DNA of 53,801 nt from the NCBI GenBank assembly GCA_944329425.1, contig CALVIG010000007.1:1-53801 (forward strand). Reading direction: 5' to 3'. The notes under the pieces were generated by a model. It worked only from the letters and a program-made list of their open reading frames with translations. It made no database searches and was not told the origin of the DNA. Origin of the DNA: an uncultured Bacilli bacterium (GTDB taxonomy: Bacteria > Bacillota_I > Bacilli_A > RF39 > UBA660). The position numbers and the translations under genes are program-made. Position 1 is the first letter of the stretch; the number at the start of each line of letters is the position of its first letter. Shown one piece after another: positions 1 to 7,022 of this stretch.

Positions 1-27
1 GCCGGGATTTGGCTCTTTTATTGTATC

Positions 28-56
28 AAAAAAACCACACCCTTTGTGGTGCGGTT
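28..56 (-). terminator. intrinsic terminator downstream of the AAA+ gene
   Basis: The arms AACCACACC (33-41) and GGTGCGGTT (48-56) form a stem with one mismatch. On the minus strand the stem is followed by a run of T (the A run at 28-34). It would end transcription of the minus-strand AAA+ gene after the first hairpin at 73-105. Confidence 0.7.
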
Positions 57-72
57 GAAATTTCAATTTAGG

Positions 73-105
73 AAAAAAGAGAAAAAATTAATTTTTCTCT
101 TTTTT
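73..105 (-). terminator. AT-rich hairpin just after the AAA+ stop codon
   Basis: An almost perfect inverted repeat (AAAAAAGAGAAAAA against TTTTTCTCTTTTTT) lies directly after the minus-strand stop codon. It is GC-poor, so alone it would be a weak terminator; together with the hairpin at 28-56 it forms a tandem end. Confidence 0.5.
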
Positions 106-111
106 AAAATT

Positions 112-1137
112 TTAGTAATCATTTAAATCAACGTTTTCCTTCTCAATGAAATCTTTGAATTTCACTTTAAATACTTCAGCTTCTTTTTTTACGACGTCTG
201 AGTATACACTTTGACAATTCATAATTGCTTTATAAATGTGTTTAAACGTAACAAATTCACTGTTATCAAACTTTGCGTACGAAAATGCTTTGGAAAGTAA
301 TGCTAGTGCATTATCAGGATACCTTGAACCAAGTTCGTAAACCCTTTTATATTCAGAAGTCATATCAACGATGAATTTCATTATGTTTTCGATAACGAAA
401 TTTGAGTAGGCTAGTTTAACTCCTGTTTGTTTTTCTATTTTTGGATAGGACCCCATTAGTATTTTAACGGTAGTTTCGGCATCAGGTTCCGCAACATCAA
501 TTTTTTCAAAACGTCTTAGAAAAGCTTTGTCCCTAATTAAGTATTGATTATATTCATCTAAGGTAGTTGCACCTATAACTTTAATATCACCTCTTGATAA
601 AGCAGGTTTCATGGCGTTTACGAAGTCAACACCACTATTTCTAGATTCAATTACTAAAGTATGAATTTCATCAATGAATAAAATCGTGTTACTAGCTTTT
701 TCTACTTCTTTTAATAACATGTTTATTTTAAGCTCTTCGTTTCCATCTTCACCAACGTATTTTCCAAGTAGGGAAGATGTATTTACTTTTATTATGTCAT
801 AACCTTTAATGGCGTTTGGAACGTCGTTATTTTGTATTTTGTATGCTATTCCTTCAACGATTGCGGTTTTACCAATACCAGCTTTACCAACTAATATAGC
901 GGATTTATCAGGCGTTAAAATGGTAAGGATGGTTTTTTCTATTTCATCATCCCTTGCAATTGCAGGGTTAGTAATGTATTTTTTCTTACTAAGGTTTTCA
1001 CCATACATTTCAAGGATGCTTTTTTTCTTATTTACTTCTTTTTGTTCTGCACTTGCACTTTTATTTTTCTTTTCATCCGCAGGATTATCGTCTAAAGAAA
1101 TGGTTTCATCTTCAATAATATCAAACATTTCATCCAT
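112..1137 (-). CDS. stand-alone AAA+ ATPase resembling ClpA/ClpB D1
   Basis: This 341-residue protein has an acidic, Lys-rich N-terminal tail (about 1-55) and one AAA+ module. The Walker A motif GKAGIGKT is at about 84-91, the Walker B hydrophobic stretch ends in FIDE at about 154-157, a sensor-1 segment GATTLDEY is at about 189-196, and an arginine-finger RRF is at about 208-210. The spacing is that of the first AAA+ domain of ClpA/ClpB/ClpC. The Clp N-terminal repeats, the coiled-coil middle domain and the second ATPase domain are all missing, and the whole protein is less than half the usual Clp length. It should bind and hydrolyse ATP and probably form a ring. The substrate is unknown, and no peptidase gene lies beside it. 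It stands alone on the minus strand, with an AAGAAGG-type ribosome site before the ATG. The family assignment is firm; the function is open. Confidence 0.8.
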   Translation of the reverse strand: MDEMFDIIEDETISLDDNPADEKKNKSASAEQKEVNKKKSILEMYGENLSKKKYITNPAIARDDEIEKTILTILTPDKSAILVGKAGIGKTAIVEGIAYKIQNNDVPNAIKGYDIIKVNTSSLLGKYVGEDGNEELKINMLLKEVEKASNTILFIDEIHTLVIESRNSGVDFVNAMKPALSRGDIKVIGATTLDEYNQYLIRDKAFLRRFEKIDVAEPDAETTVKILMGSYPKIEKQTGVKLAYSNFVIENIMKFIVDMTSEYKRVYELGSRYPDNALALLSKAFSYAKFDNSEFVTFKHIYKAIMNCQSVYSDVVKKEAEVFKVKFKDFIEKENVDLNDY

Positions 1138-1210
1138 TTTAATACCTTCTTTCTTACTCTTCTATTATTATATCAAAAATATCATTATTTTACTATCTTA
1201 TTTAATTTAG

Positions 1211-1238
1211 TTTACTAATTTTTAAAATATGTTATACT
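1211..1238 (+). promoter_or_regulatory. sigma-A-type promoter for rsmE
   Basis: TTTACT (1211-1216) and TATACT (1233-1238) are separated by 16 bases and lie just ahead of the AGAGAGG ribosome site of rsmE. The match is partial at -35 and good at -10. Confidence 0.5.
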
Positions 1239-1267
1239 AAAATTGAATTTAAAAAGAGAGGTATATC

Positions 1268-1966
1268 ATGCAAAGATATTTCGCAAAAGATGAAAGTTTA
1301 ACCCTTAACGATTCTGATTATCATCACATAAAAAAAGTAATGAGAATGAAAACTGGTGATGTTTATGAAGTAGTTTATGATAACGTTGTTTATAAATGCA
1401 AGATAACTGATAACGATTTTTCTTACGAGATATTAGAAAAGTATAAAGTGGAATCAAGTAAACGTGAGATTATCATAGCGTTTTCGTTATTAAAAGAGCA
1501 GAAACTAGATTACGTGTTACAAAAGGGGACCGAAACTGGAGCTAGCTCGTTTATTCCTCTTATTACTAAAAGAAGCGTTATTAAGTTTGATAAAGGTAAA
1601 GAAATTTCTAAATTAAAACGTTGGAATACAATAGCAAAAGAAGCATCAGAACAATGTTTTAGACCGGATATTCCAGAAATAAAAAAGGTAATGACAATAG
1701 ATGAATTAATAAATGTTTCGGCAGATTTAAAAATTTTATTAACATTAAACGAAAAATCAAAAAATATTAAAAAAGTACTTCAAAAAAATAATAAGTGTGA
1801 TAAAATAATAATTGTTATTGGACCTGAGGGTGGGTTCGAAGACGTTGAAGAAAAAAAGCTTATCGAAAATGGTTTTGTTAGTGTTACTTTAGGTAAGAAC
1901 GTTTTAAGGGCGGAAACAGCTCCTATAGTAGCACTTAGCATGATTAATTATGAATTTATGAGGTGA
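1268..1966 (+). CDS. rsmE: 16S rRNA m3U1498 methyltransferase RsmE
   Basis: RsmE methylates N3 of U1498 in 16S rRNA using S-adenosylmethionine; it is a SPOUT-class enzyme that works as a dimer. The protein has 232 residues, slightly short of the usual 240-250. An N-terminal PUA-like part (about 1-70) is followed by the SPOUT domain with the signature GPEGGF at about 185-190 and LRAETA near residue 217. The EASEQC segment near 125-130 is also typical. The start ATG has a clear AGAGAGG site. The stop is 5 bases before the next gene, whose ribosome site overlaps the rsmE stop, so the two are probably translated from one message. In Bacillus, yqeU (rsmE) also precedes yqeV (mtaB), as here. Confidence 0.95.
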   Translation: MQRYFAKDESLTLNDSDYHHIKKVMRMKTGDVYEVVYDNVVYKCKITDNDFSYEILEKYKVESSKREIIIAFSLLKEQKLDYVLQKGTETGASSFIPLITKRSVIKFDKGKEISKLKRWNTIAKEASEQCFRPDIPEIKKVMTIDELINVSADLKILLTLNEKSKNIKKVLQKNNKCDKIIIVIGPEGGFEDVEEKKLIENGFVSVTLGKNVLRAETAPIVALSMINYEFMR

Positions 1967-1971
1967 GTAGT

Positions 1972-2559
1972 ATGAAAAATTTATTTGCAACCGTTTCCTA
2001 TTCTTTTAATAATTTTTACAATAATTTAAATACTCAGGGGCAAATGATTTTTTCATTAATAATGTTTTTAATTGGTGTTTTATGCGTTCTTCTTTTAATA
2101 ACTTATATCGTTCAAGGGTTTCAGTCAAAGTTAAGGTTAAGAAAATTAAAAGAGGAAATAACCAAAGAAGAAAAAAACGTAGTGAAAACAGAAGATAAGC
2201 CATTATATAATAACGAGAAAACCGAAATAGAAGATATAGCGGATGCCATTAAAGACGCTTTAAACGAAGAAGCACCAATAAACCTTACTAATTTTGAAGA
2301 GGATCAAGAAAAAACCGCTATAATTTCAATAGATGAATTAATGCAAAGAGCAAGAGAACTAGAACTTATTGATGATGAAGAAAATACCGGAATAAATTAT
2401 TTGGAAAAATATAATTTAGAACCTGCAGAAGTTGAAAAAGTAAGTAATTCGGTAAGTAGTGGTGAAAGTAAGGAAGAAGTAAAAGCTTTTAAGGTATCTC
2501 AGGTTATTTCACCAATTTATGGTATAAAAAAAGAAGTTATTAATAGTGATAATAAATAA
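1972..2559 (+). CDS. single-span membrane protein with acidic tail, unknown
   Basis: No family was recognised. The open frame extends upstream to a GTG at 1963, but the ATG at 1972 has GAGGTG at a good distance and is the better start, giving 195 residues. A hydrophobic segment at about 24-47 should be one transmembrane helix. It is followed by a basic stretch and then a long Glu/Lys-rich, probably disordered cytoplasmic region. The C-terminus carries a compact hydrophobic motif, VISPIYGIKKE, that looks like a short binding motif rather than part of a domain. It lies between rsmE and mtaB, in the likely rsmE operon, and is followed by a terminator. A role in cell-envelope or division scaffolding is only a guess. 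Confidence 0.75.
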   Translation: MKNLFATVSYSFNNFYNNLNTQGQMIFSLIMFLIGVLCVLLLITYIVQGFQSKLRLRKLKEEITKEEKNVVKTEDKPLYNNEKTEIEDIADAIKDALNEEAPINLTNFEEDQEKTAIISIDELMQRARELELIDDEENTGINYLEKYNLEPAEVEKVSNSVSSGESKEEVKAFKVSQVISPIYGIKKEVINSDNK

Positions 2560-2560
2560 G

Positions 2561-2587
2561 AAGCTTACGTGTAGGCTTTTTATTTTT
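2561..2587 (+). terminator. intrinsic terminator after the membrane-protein gene
   Basis: AAGCTTAC and GTAGGCTT (one G-T pair) form a stem with a 2-base loop, followed by a T-rich tract. It sits directly in front of the mtaB ribosome site, so mtaB may need readthrough or its own start. Confidence 0.65.
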
Positions 2588-2599
2588 AGAGGTGATTAG

Positions 2600-3889
2600 A
2601 TGAAAGTTTCAATATACACTTTAGGTTGTAAAGTTAATACGTATGAAAGCGAATACGTTAGTAAATTGTTTTTGAAAGAAGGCTATGAGTTAGTTGATTT
2701 TAACTGTGAAGCTGACGTTTGCGTTATAAATACGTGTACCGTTACCAATACAAGTGATGGTAAATCAAGAAAGATGATCCATCAAGCAAGAAGGAAAAAT
2801 CCAAATGCTGTTGTCGTAGCAATGGGTTGTTTTACTCAGATAATCGATAATGATGAAGATATGTTAAAATATGCAGATATAGTAATTGGAAATACCAATA
2901 AAAGTAAAATAGTAGAATTAGTAAAACAATATTTAAAAACTAGGCAAAAAATTTTATTGGTAGATGATGTAATGAAAGCTTCTTTTGAAAACATGGAGAT
3001 AAATCATTTTAATACCAGAACAAGGGCTCTTGTAAAAATAGAAGATGGTTGTGAGAATTATTGTACCTATTGTATCATCCCGTACGTAAGGGGGAAGGTA
3101 AGAAGTAAAAGGCCAGAAGACGTTATAAAAGAAGTTAAACAATTAGTAAAAAACGGTTATAGAGAAATTGTTTTAACGGGGATTCACACCGGACACTACG
3201 GAGCAGATTTAGAAAATTATGATTTTAGTGACTTGCTTTTTGAACTAGATAAAATAGAAGGATTAGAAAGAATAAGAATTTCTTCAATCGAAATAGTTGA
3301 GTTAAACGACAAGTTCATTAAGGTTTTAGAGTCTTCTAAAAAAATAGTTGACCATATTCATATTCCACTTCAGGCTGGAAGCAATCATGTTTTAAAACTT
3401 ATGAATCGTAGGTATGATAAAGAGTATTACTATGAAAGAATTGGGAAAATAAGAAACGTTAGACCATCCATTGCCATAACAACGGACGTTATTGTTGGCT
3501 TTCCTGGTGAAACTAACGATGATTTTAATGAAACAATTAGCTTTGTTAGAAAGATTAATTTTGCAGGAGGTCACGTATTTCCATATTCAGCAAGAAAAAA
3601 CACTCCTGCCGCAAAAATGAAGGGGCAGCTTACCAAAAAAGAAAAACACGAAAGATGTAAGGCCTTAATAAACGTGTTTAACGATTTAGAAAATGATTAT
3701 TACATACGTAACGTGGGTAAAGAATTAGTTGTTATTCCAGAAAATTATAAAGATGGTTTTTTAACTGGACATACGGGTAATTATTTAAAAGTGCGTTTTA
3801 AAGGTTGTAAAGAACTTATTGGAACAGACGTTAAAGTTAAGGCAAAAAGCGTAAAAGATGGTATGATTGAGGCTTCAATAATCGTATAA
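2600..3889 (+). CDS. mtaB: tRNA t6A37 methylthiotransferase MtaB
   Basis: This radical-SAM enzyme adds the 2-methylthio group to t6A at position 37 of ANN-decoding tRNAs. The 429-residue length is normal. The UPF0004 domain is N-terminal, with cysteines at C10, at about 46 in VINTCTV, and at about 80 in MGCF; these bind the auxiliary cluster. The radical-SAM motif CENYCTYC is at about 151-158, and a TRAM-like RNA-binding region lies at the C-terminus after about residue 365. The start follows GAGGTGATTAG. recD2 follows closely with its ribosome site next to the mtaB stop, so they form a pair. The family call is secure; MtaB rather than MiaB is inferred from length, sequence style and the rsmE-mtaB gene order shared with Bacillus. 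Confidence 0.93.
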   Translation: MKVSIYTLGCKVNTYESEYVSKLFLKEGYELVDFNCEADVCVINTCTVTNTSDGKSRKMIHQARRKNPNAVVVAMGCFTQIIDNDEDMLKYADIVIGNTNKSKIVELVKQYLKTRQKILLVDDVMKASFENMEINHFNTRTRALVKIEDGCENYCTYCIIPYVRGKVRSKRPEDVIKEVKQLVKNGYREIVLTGIHTGHYGADLENYDFSDLLFELDKIEGLERIRISSIEIVELNDKFIKVLESSKKIVDHIHIPLQAGSNHVLKLMNRRYDKEYYYERIGKIRNVRPSIAITTDVIVGFPGETNDDFNETISFVRKINFAGGHVFPYSARKNTPAAKMKGQLTKKEKHERCKALINVFNDLENDYYIRNVGKELVVIPENYKDGFLTGHTGNYLKVRFKGCKELIGTDVKVKAKSVKDGMIEASIIV

Positions 3890-3912
3890 TTAAGTTGATA
3901 AGGAGGATTAAA

Positions 3913-6099
3913 ATGGAAACTTACATTAAAGGTACTTTTAAAAGAAAAATTTATTCCTCCAATGATGGTTACGTTGTGGGTTTGGTTAAAATAAACGAAA
4001 CTAACGATGATGATTTAACCGAGTACGTGGGTAAGCAGTTTACTTTTACTGGTTTATTTGCAACCCTTAACATTGATGAAAATTATACTTTTTACGGCAA
4101 CGTGGTTGATAATGCACGCTACGGATTTCAATATCACGTTAATAGGTATGAAAAATTATTACCAGAAGATAAAGATGGGCTGGTTATTTTTCTATCAAGT
4201 GATATATTTCCTGGCGTAGGAGAAAAAACCGCTAAACAAATAGTAGACGTTTTAGGAAACGATTGTTTAAACTTGATTTCGAATGATTATGAGTGTTTGC
4301 TTAAAGTTCCTAAAATGACCGTAAAAAAGGCTTCTGATATACATTCTAAATTACTTAAGTATAACGAGAGTTTTGAAGTGGTTGTTTATCTAACTAACCT
4401 AGGATTTAGCATGAAAGATTCGCTTAAAATATACAACCATTATTTAGAAGATACCATAAGGGTTATTAAAAATAATCCTTATGAATTAATTGATACGGTA
4501 GATGGTATTAATTTTTTAAAAATAGATGAATTAAGAAGTAAAATTGGAATTGATGTAAATGATGAAAAAAGAATTTTAGCACTTATCTTATACGTTATGA
4601 AAAATTTGTGCTTTCAAACTGGGGATACTTATTTAAACCTAGATTTAATATATAATGCGGTGGCAAGTAATTATGATGAGGAAATAACCAAAGAAAATTT
4701 AACTTATTATTTAATACAACTTAATAGTATGGGTAAAATAATTATAGATTCTGATAAATATATTTTAATTGATTATTATAAATTTGAAAACTATGTTGCT
4801 GAGCAGGTTTATGAAATTTCTAGTAAAGAAGATGCAAAAGTAGATGACATTGAATTAAAAATTGATAAATTAGAGTCGTATTTTAACATTAATTATAATG
4901 AAGAGCAAAAAAGAGCGATTAAGCAGTCTTTAATAAAAAATTTTTCCATTATTACCGGTGGACCTGGTACTGGTAAAACAACCATAATTAAAGGAATAGT
5001 CCAACTATATAAAATAATTTCCGGTTATTCTTATGAAAAATTAGAAGAAAAGTTAGTTTTACTTGCACCTACCGGAAGGGCTGCAAAAAGAATGAGTGAA
5101 TCTTGTAATTTCCCGGCCTCCACCATTCATAGGTACCTAAGGTGGAATAAAGAGACGAACGAATTTGGTTATAATAGTAATAATAAAGCACCATGTGAAT
5201 TTGTAATAATTGATGAAACAAGCATGATCGACATTGAGCTTTTATATAATTTTTTTAAAGCCATAAAAACAAACGTTAAACTAGTTTTTATAGGAGATTA
5301 TAACCAGTTAGAAAGTGTTGGGCCAGGTAACATACTTAAAGATTTAATAGACTCCCAAATGATTAATACCATATTTTTAAAAGAAATATACAGGCAAGAT
5401 CAAAATTCGTACATAACCGAGCTAGCGTATGAAATTAATTATGGTGAATTAACGGAAAGCTTTTTAAATAAAAAAGATGATTATAATTTCATAGGGTGTG
5501 ATGACGAAAATATTTTAAAAACAACTTGTATACTTGCAAAAAAAGCGATAGATAAAGGTTATGACATTAAAAACGTTCAAGTACTTGCGCCAGTTTATAA
5601 AGGAATTAATGGTATTGATAACCTTAATAAAACTTTGCAAAAAATATTTAATCCTAAAAGTGATGAAAAAAACGAAACATATGATGGAAACGTTATTTAT
5701 AGAGAAAATGATAAGGTTTTGCAACTTGAAAACATGCCGGATGATAACGTTTTTAACGGGGACATTGGTTTTATTGAAAAAATAAATGGAAGTGAAATTA
5801 CCGTAAACTTTGACGGAAACAAGGTAAAATATACGCCAAAAGAATATAAAAGCATAAAACATGGTTATGCTATAAGTATTCATAAGGCACAAGGTAGTGA
5901 GTTTGAAATAGTATTAATGCCAATTACAAATGCTTATAAAATGATGCTTTATCGTAAAATAATATATACTGGTATAACAAGAGCTAAAAAGTCGTTGATG
6001 CTAATTGGAAATCCTAAAGCTTTTTATCAAGGTGTTTATAATAATGGAACTAAAAAAAGAAATACTTTATTAAAAGATATTTTAATTAATAAAATTTAA
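3913..6099 (+). CDS. recD2: RecD2-type ATP-dependent 5'-3' DNA helicase
   Basis: This is a superfamily 1B helicase related to RecD but acting without RecBC, involved in repair and replication-fork stability. The frame opens upstream at a TTG, but the ATG at 3913 is preceded by a perfect AAGGAGG and is taken as the start, giving 728 residues (Bacillus RecD2 is about 800). The N-terminal part contains helix-hairpin-helix-like segments (GVGEKTAKQIVDVLG at about 104-118). The motor has Walker A GGPGTGKTT at about 350-358, Walker B IIDETSMID near 432, and the UvrD-like motif IHKAQGSEF near 656. It is the second gene after mtaB. Bacillus also keeps recD2 close to alaS, which lies 3.5 kb downstream here. 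Confidence 0.92.
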   Translation: METYIKGTFKRKIYSSNDGYVVGLVKINETNDDDLTEYVGKQFTFTGLFATLNIDENYTFYGNVVDNARYGFQYHVNRYEKLLPEDKDGLVIFLSSDIFPGVGEKTAKQIVDVLGNDCLNLISNDYECLLKVPKMTVKKASDIHSKLLKYNESFEVVVYLTNLGFSMKDSLKIYNHYLEDTIRVIKNNPYELIDTVDGINFLKIDELRSKIGIDVNDEKRILALILYVMKNLCFQTGDTYLNLDLIYNAVASNYDEEITKENLTYYLIQLNSMGKIIIDSDKYILIDYYKFENYVAEQVYEISSKEDAKVDDIELKIDKLESYFNINYNEEQKRAIKQSLIKNFSIITGGPGTGKTTIIKGIVQLYKIISGYSYEKLEEKLVLLAPTGRAAKRMSESCNFPASTIHRYLRWNKETNEFGYNSNNKAPCEFVIIDETSMIDIELLYNFFKAIKTNVKLVFIGDYNQLESVGPGNILKDLIDSQMINTIFLKEIYRQDQNSYITELAYEINYGELTESFLNKKDDYNFIGCDDENILKTTCILAKKAIDKGYDIKNVQVLAPVYKGINGIDNLNKTLQKIFNPKSDEKNETYDGNVIYRENDKVLQLENMPDDNVFNGDIGFIEKINGSEITVNFDGNKVKYTPKEYKSIKHGYAISIHKAQGSEFEIVLMPITNAYKMMLYRKIIYTGITRAKKSLMLIGNPKAFYQGVYNNGTKKRNTLLKDILINKI

Positions 6100-6183
6100 G
6101 GTATATAAATAAAGCTTTATAACATAATAATAATGGCATTATTTAATATGCCACATTCATATTTTTGGTAAGAGGTGAGACAA

Positions 6184-6348
6184 ATGAAAGCATTAAATAA
6201 CCTAGGATGGATGCTTTTAGGTGTTGCTGTTGGTTCAGGAGCACTATATTGTTATAATGAATGCTCTTGCAATGGTGGAATAAAGCAAACTATTAACAAG
6301 GTTAAGAAAAACGCAGAAGAAAAACTAGAAAATATGATGGAAAAATAG
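6184..6348 (+). CDS. small 54-residue YtxH-like protein
   Basis: This short gene has a convincing AAGAGGTGAG ribosome site before ATG and ends at TAG 6346-6348. The peptide begins MKALNNLGWMLLGVAVGSGA, a short glycine-rich hydrophobic segment, then has a Cys pair (CSC) and a C-terminal amphipathic Lys/Glu helix ending KLENMMEK. This layout resembles small YtxH-like stress or envelope proteins, but similarity at this length is weak. A terminator follows. Probably a membrane-associated peptide of unknown role. Confidence 0.65.
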   Translation: MKALNNLGWMLLGVAVGSGALYCYNECSCNGGIKQTINKVKKNAEEKLENMMEK

Positions 6349-6363
6349 TTTCATTATGAAACG

Positions 6364-6392
6364 ATGGTAGACATTTTTGTTTACCATTTTTT
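6364..6392 (+). terminator. intrinsic terminator after the 54-residue gene
   Basis: ATGGTAGAC (6364-6372) and GTTTACCAT (6379-6387) pair with one mismatch and run into a T tract. A second small hairpin, GTTTCATTATGAAAC, lies just before it at 6348-6362. Confidence 0.7.
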
Positions 6393-6448
6393 ATTATTAC
6401 TTTTAGTTATTAATTAAAAATGTTATAATAACAATATGGGAGGTAATG

Positions 6449-7009
6449 ATGGAAAAAAAGATTAACAAGATGTGTAACGCATCGTTAATAATTTCTATTA
6501 TATTCGTGATAATTGGATTGTTCTTATTTATTAAACCAGATACAACAATATCAATAATATCATACGTAATAGGAGGAACTTTACTAGCTAGTGGACTTTT
6601 TTCTGGCTATAGGTATTTTACCGCTGAAGGGCTTGGAAACATCTTTAATTTTGATTTGGTGTATGGTGTTTTACTTACGATAGCGGGATGTTTTTTAATA
6701 TTTAGTCCAAACGCATTAGCAACTTTATTTCCAATAATACTTGGAATATGGATAATAATTAATAGCGTTACTAAGTTCCAGTATGCTTTAGTGTTAAAAA
6801 AAGTAAAAAACGAAGATTGGACGTATACCACAATAATTTCGTTATTAACGCTTATATGGGGAATAGTATTACTTTGTAACCCGTTTAAAAGCGCCCTTGC
6901 AATTACGCAAATAATTGGTGTATTTATAATCGTATATGCCGTTTTAGACATAATCGATAATTTTATTATCAGAAAAAACATTAAAGATATATTAAACATT
7001 TTTAAATAA
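6449..7009 (+). CDS. DUF308/HdeD-like membrane protein
   Basis: This 186-residue protein consists almost wholly of hydrophobic helices; about six membrane segments can be seen, with the regular helix pairs and glycine pattern of the HdeD/DUF308 family. Two ATGs (6446 and 6449) are possible. GGGAGG at 6438-6443 fits 6449 slightly better. A TATAAT at 6424-6429 lies upstream with a poor -35, so the gene may have its own promoter behind the terminator at 6364-6392. HdeD-type proteins are linked to acid stress in enterobacteria, but that role should not be assumed here. The large prepilin gene follows after 13 bases and may be cotranscribed. Confidence 0.75.
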   Translation: MEKKINKMCNASLIISIIFVIIGLFLFIKPDTTISIISYVIGGTLLASGLFSGYRYFTAEGLGNIFNFDLVYGVLLTIAGCFLIFSPNALATLFPIILGIWIIINSVTKFQYALVLKKVKNEDWTYTTIISLLTLIWGIVLLCNPFKSALAITQIIGVFIIVYAVLDIIDNFIIRKNIKDILNIFK

Positions 7010-7022
7010 AGTAGGTGATTTT

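Noticed and set aside
1-20. A stretch (GCCGGGATTTGGCT) resembling the complement of a tRNA T-arm at the window edge
   Set aside because: It lacks the invariant TTCRA loop (it reads GCC instead of TTC), and no second half is visible. The window is cut here, so nothing can be proved.
809-1210. Plus-strand open frame of 133 codons opposite the AAA+ gene
   Set aside because: It is a mirror of a clear AAA+ domain with catalytic motifs, has no ribosome site and encodes low-complexity Ser/Ile/Phe sequence.
5515-5892. Minus-strand frame opposite recD2
   Set aside because: Shadow of the helicase gene; no ribosome site and a Phe/Ile-rich random-looking product.
6133-6153. Small inverted repeat TGGCAT/ATGCCA after recD2
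   Set aside because: Short stem without a T run, so it is not a convincing terminator.
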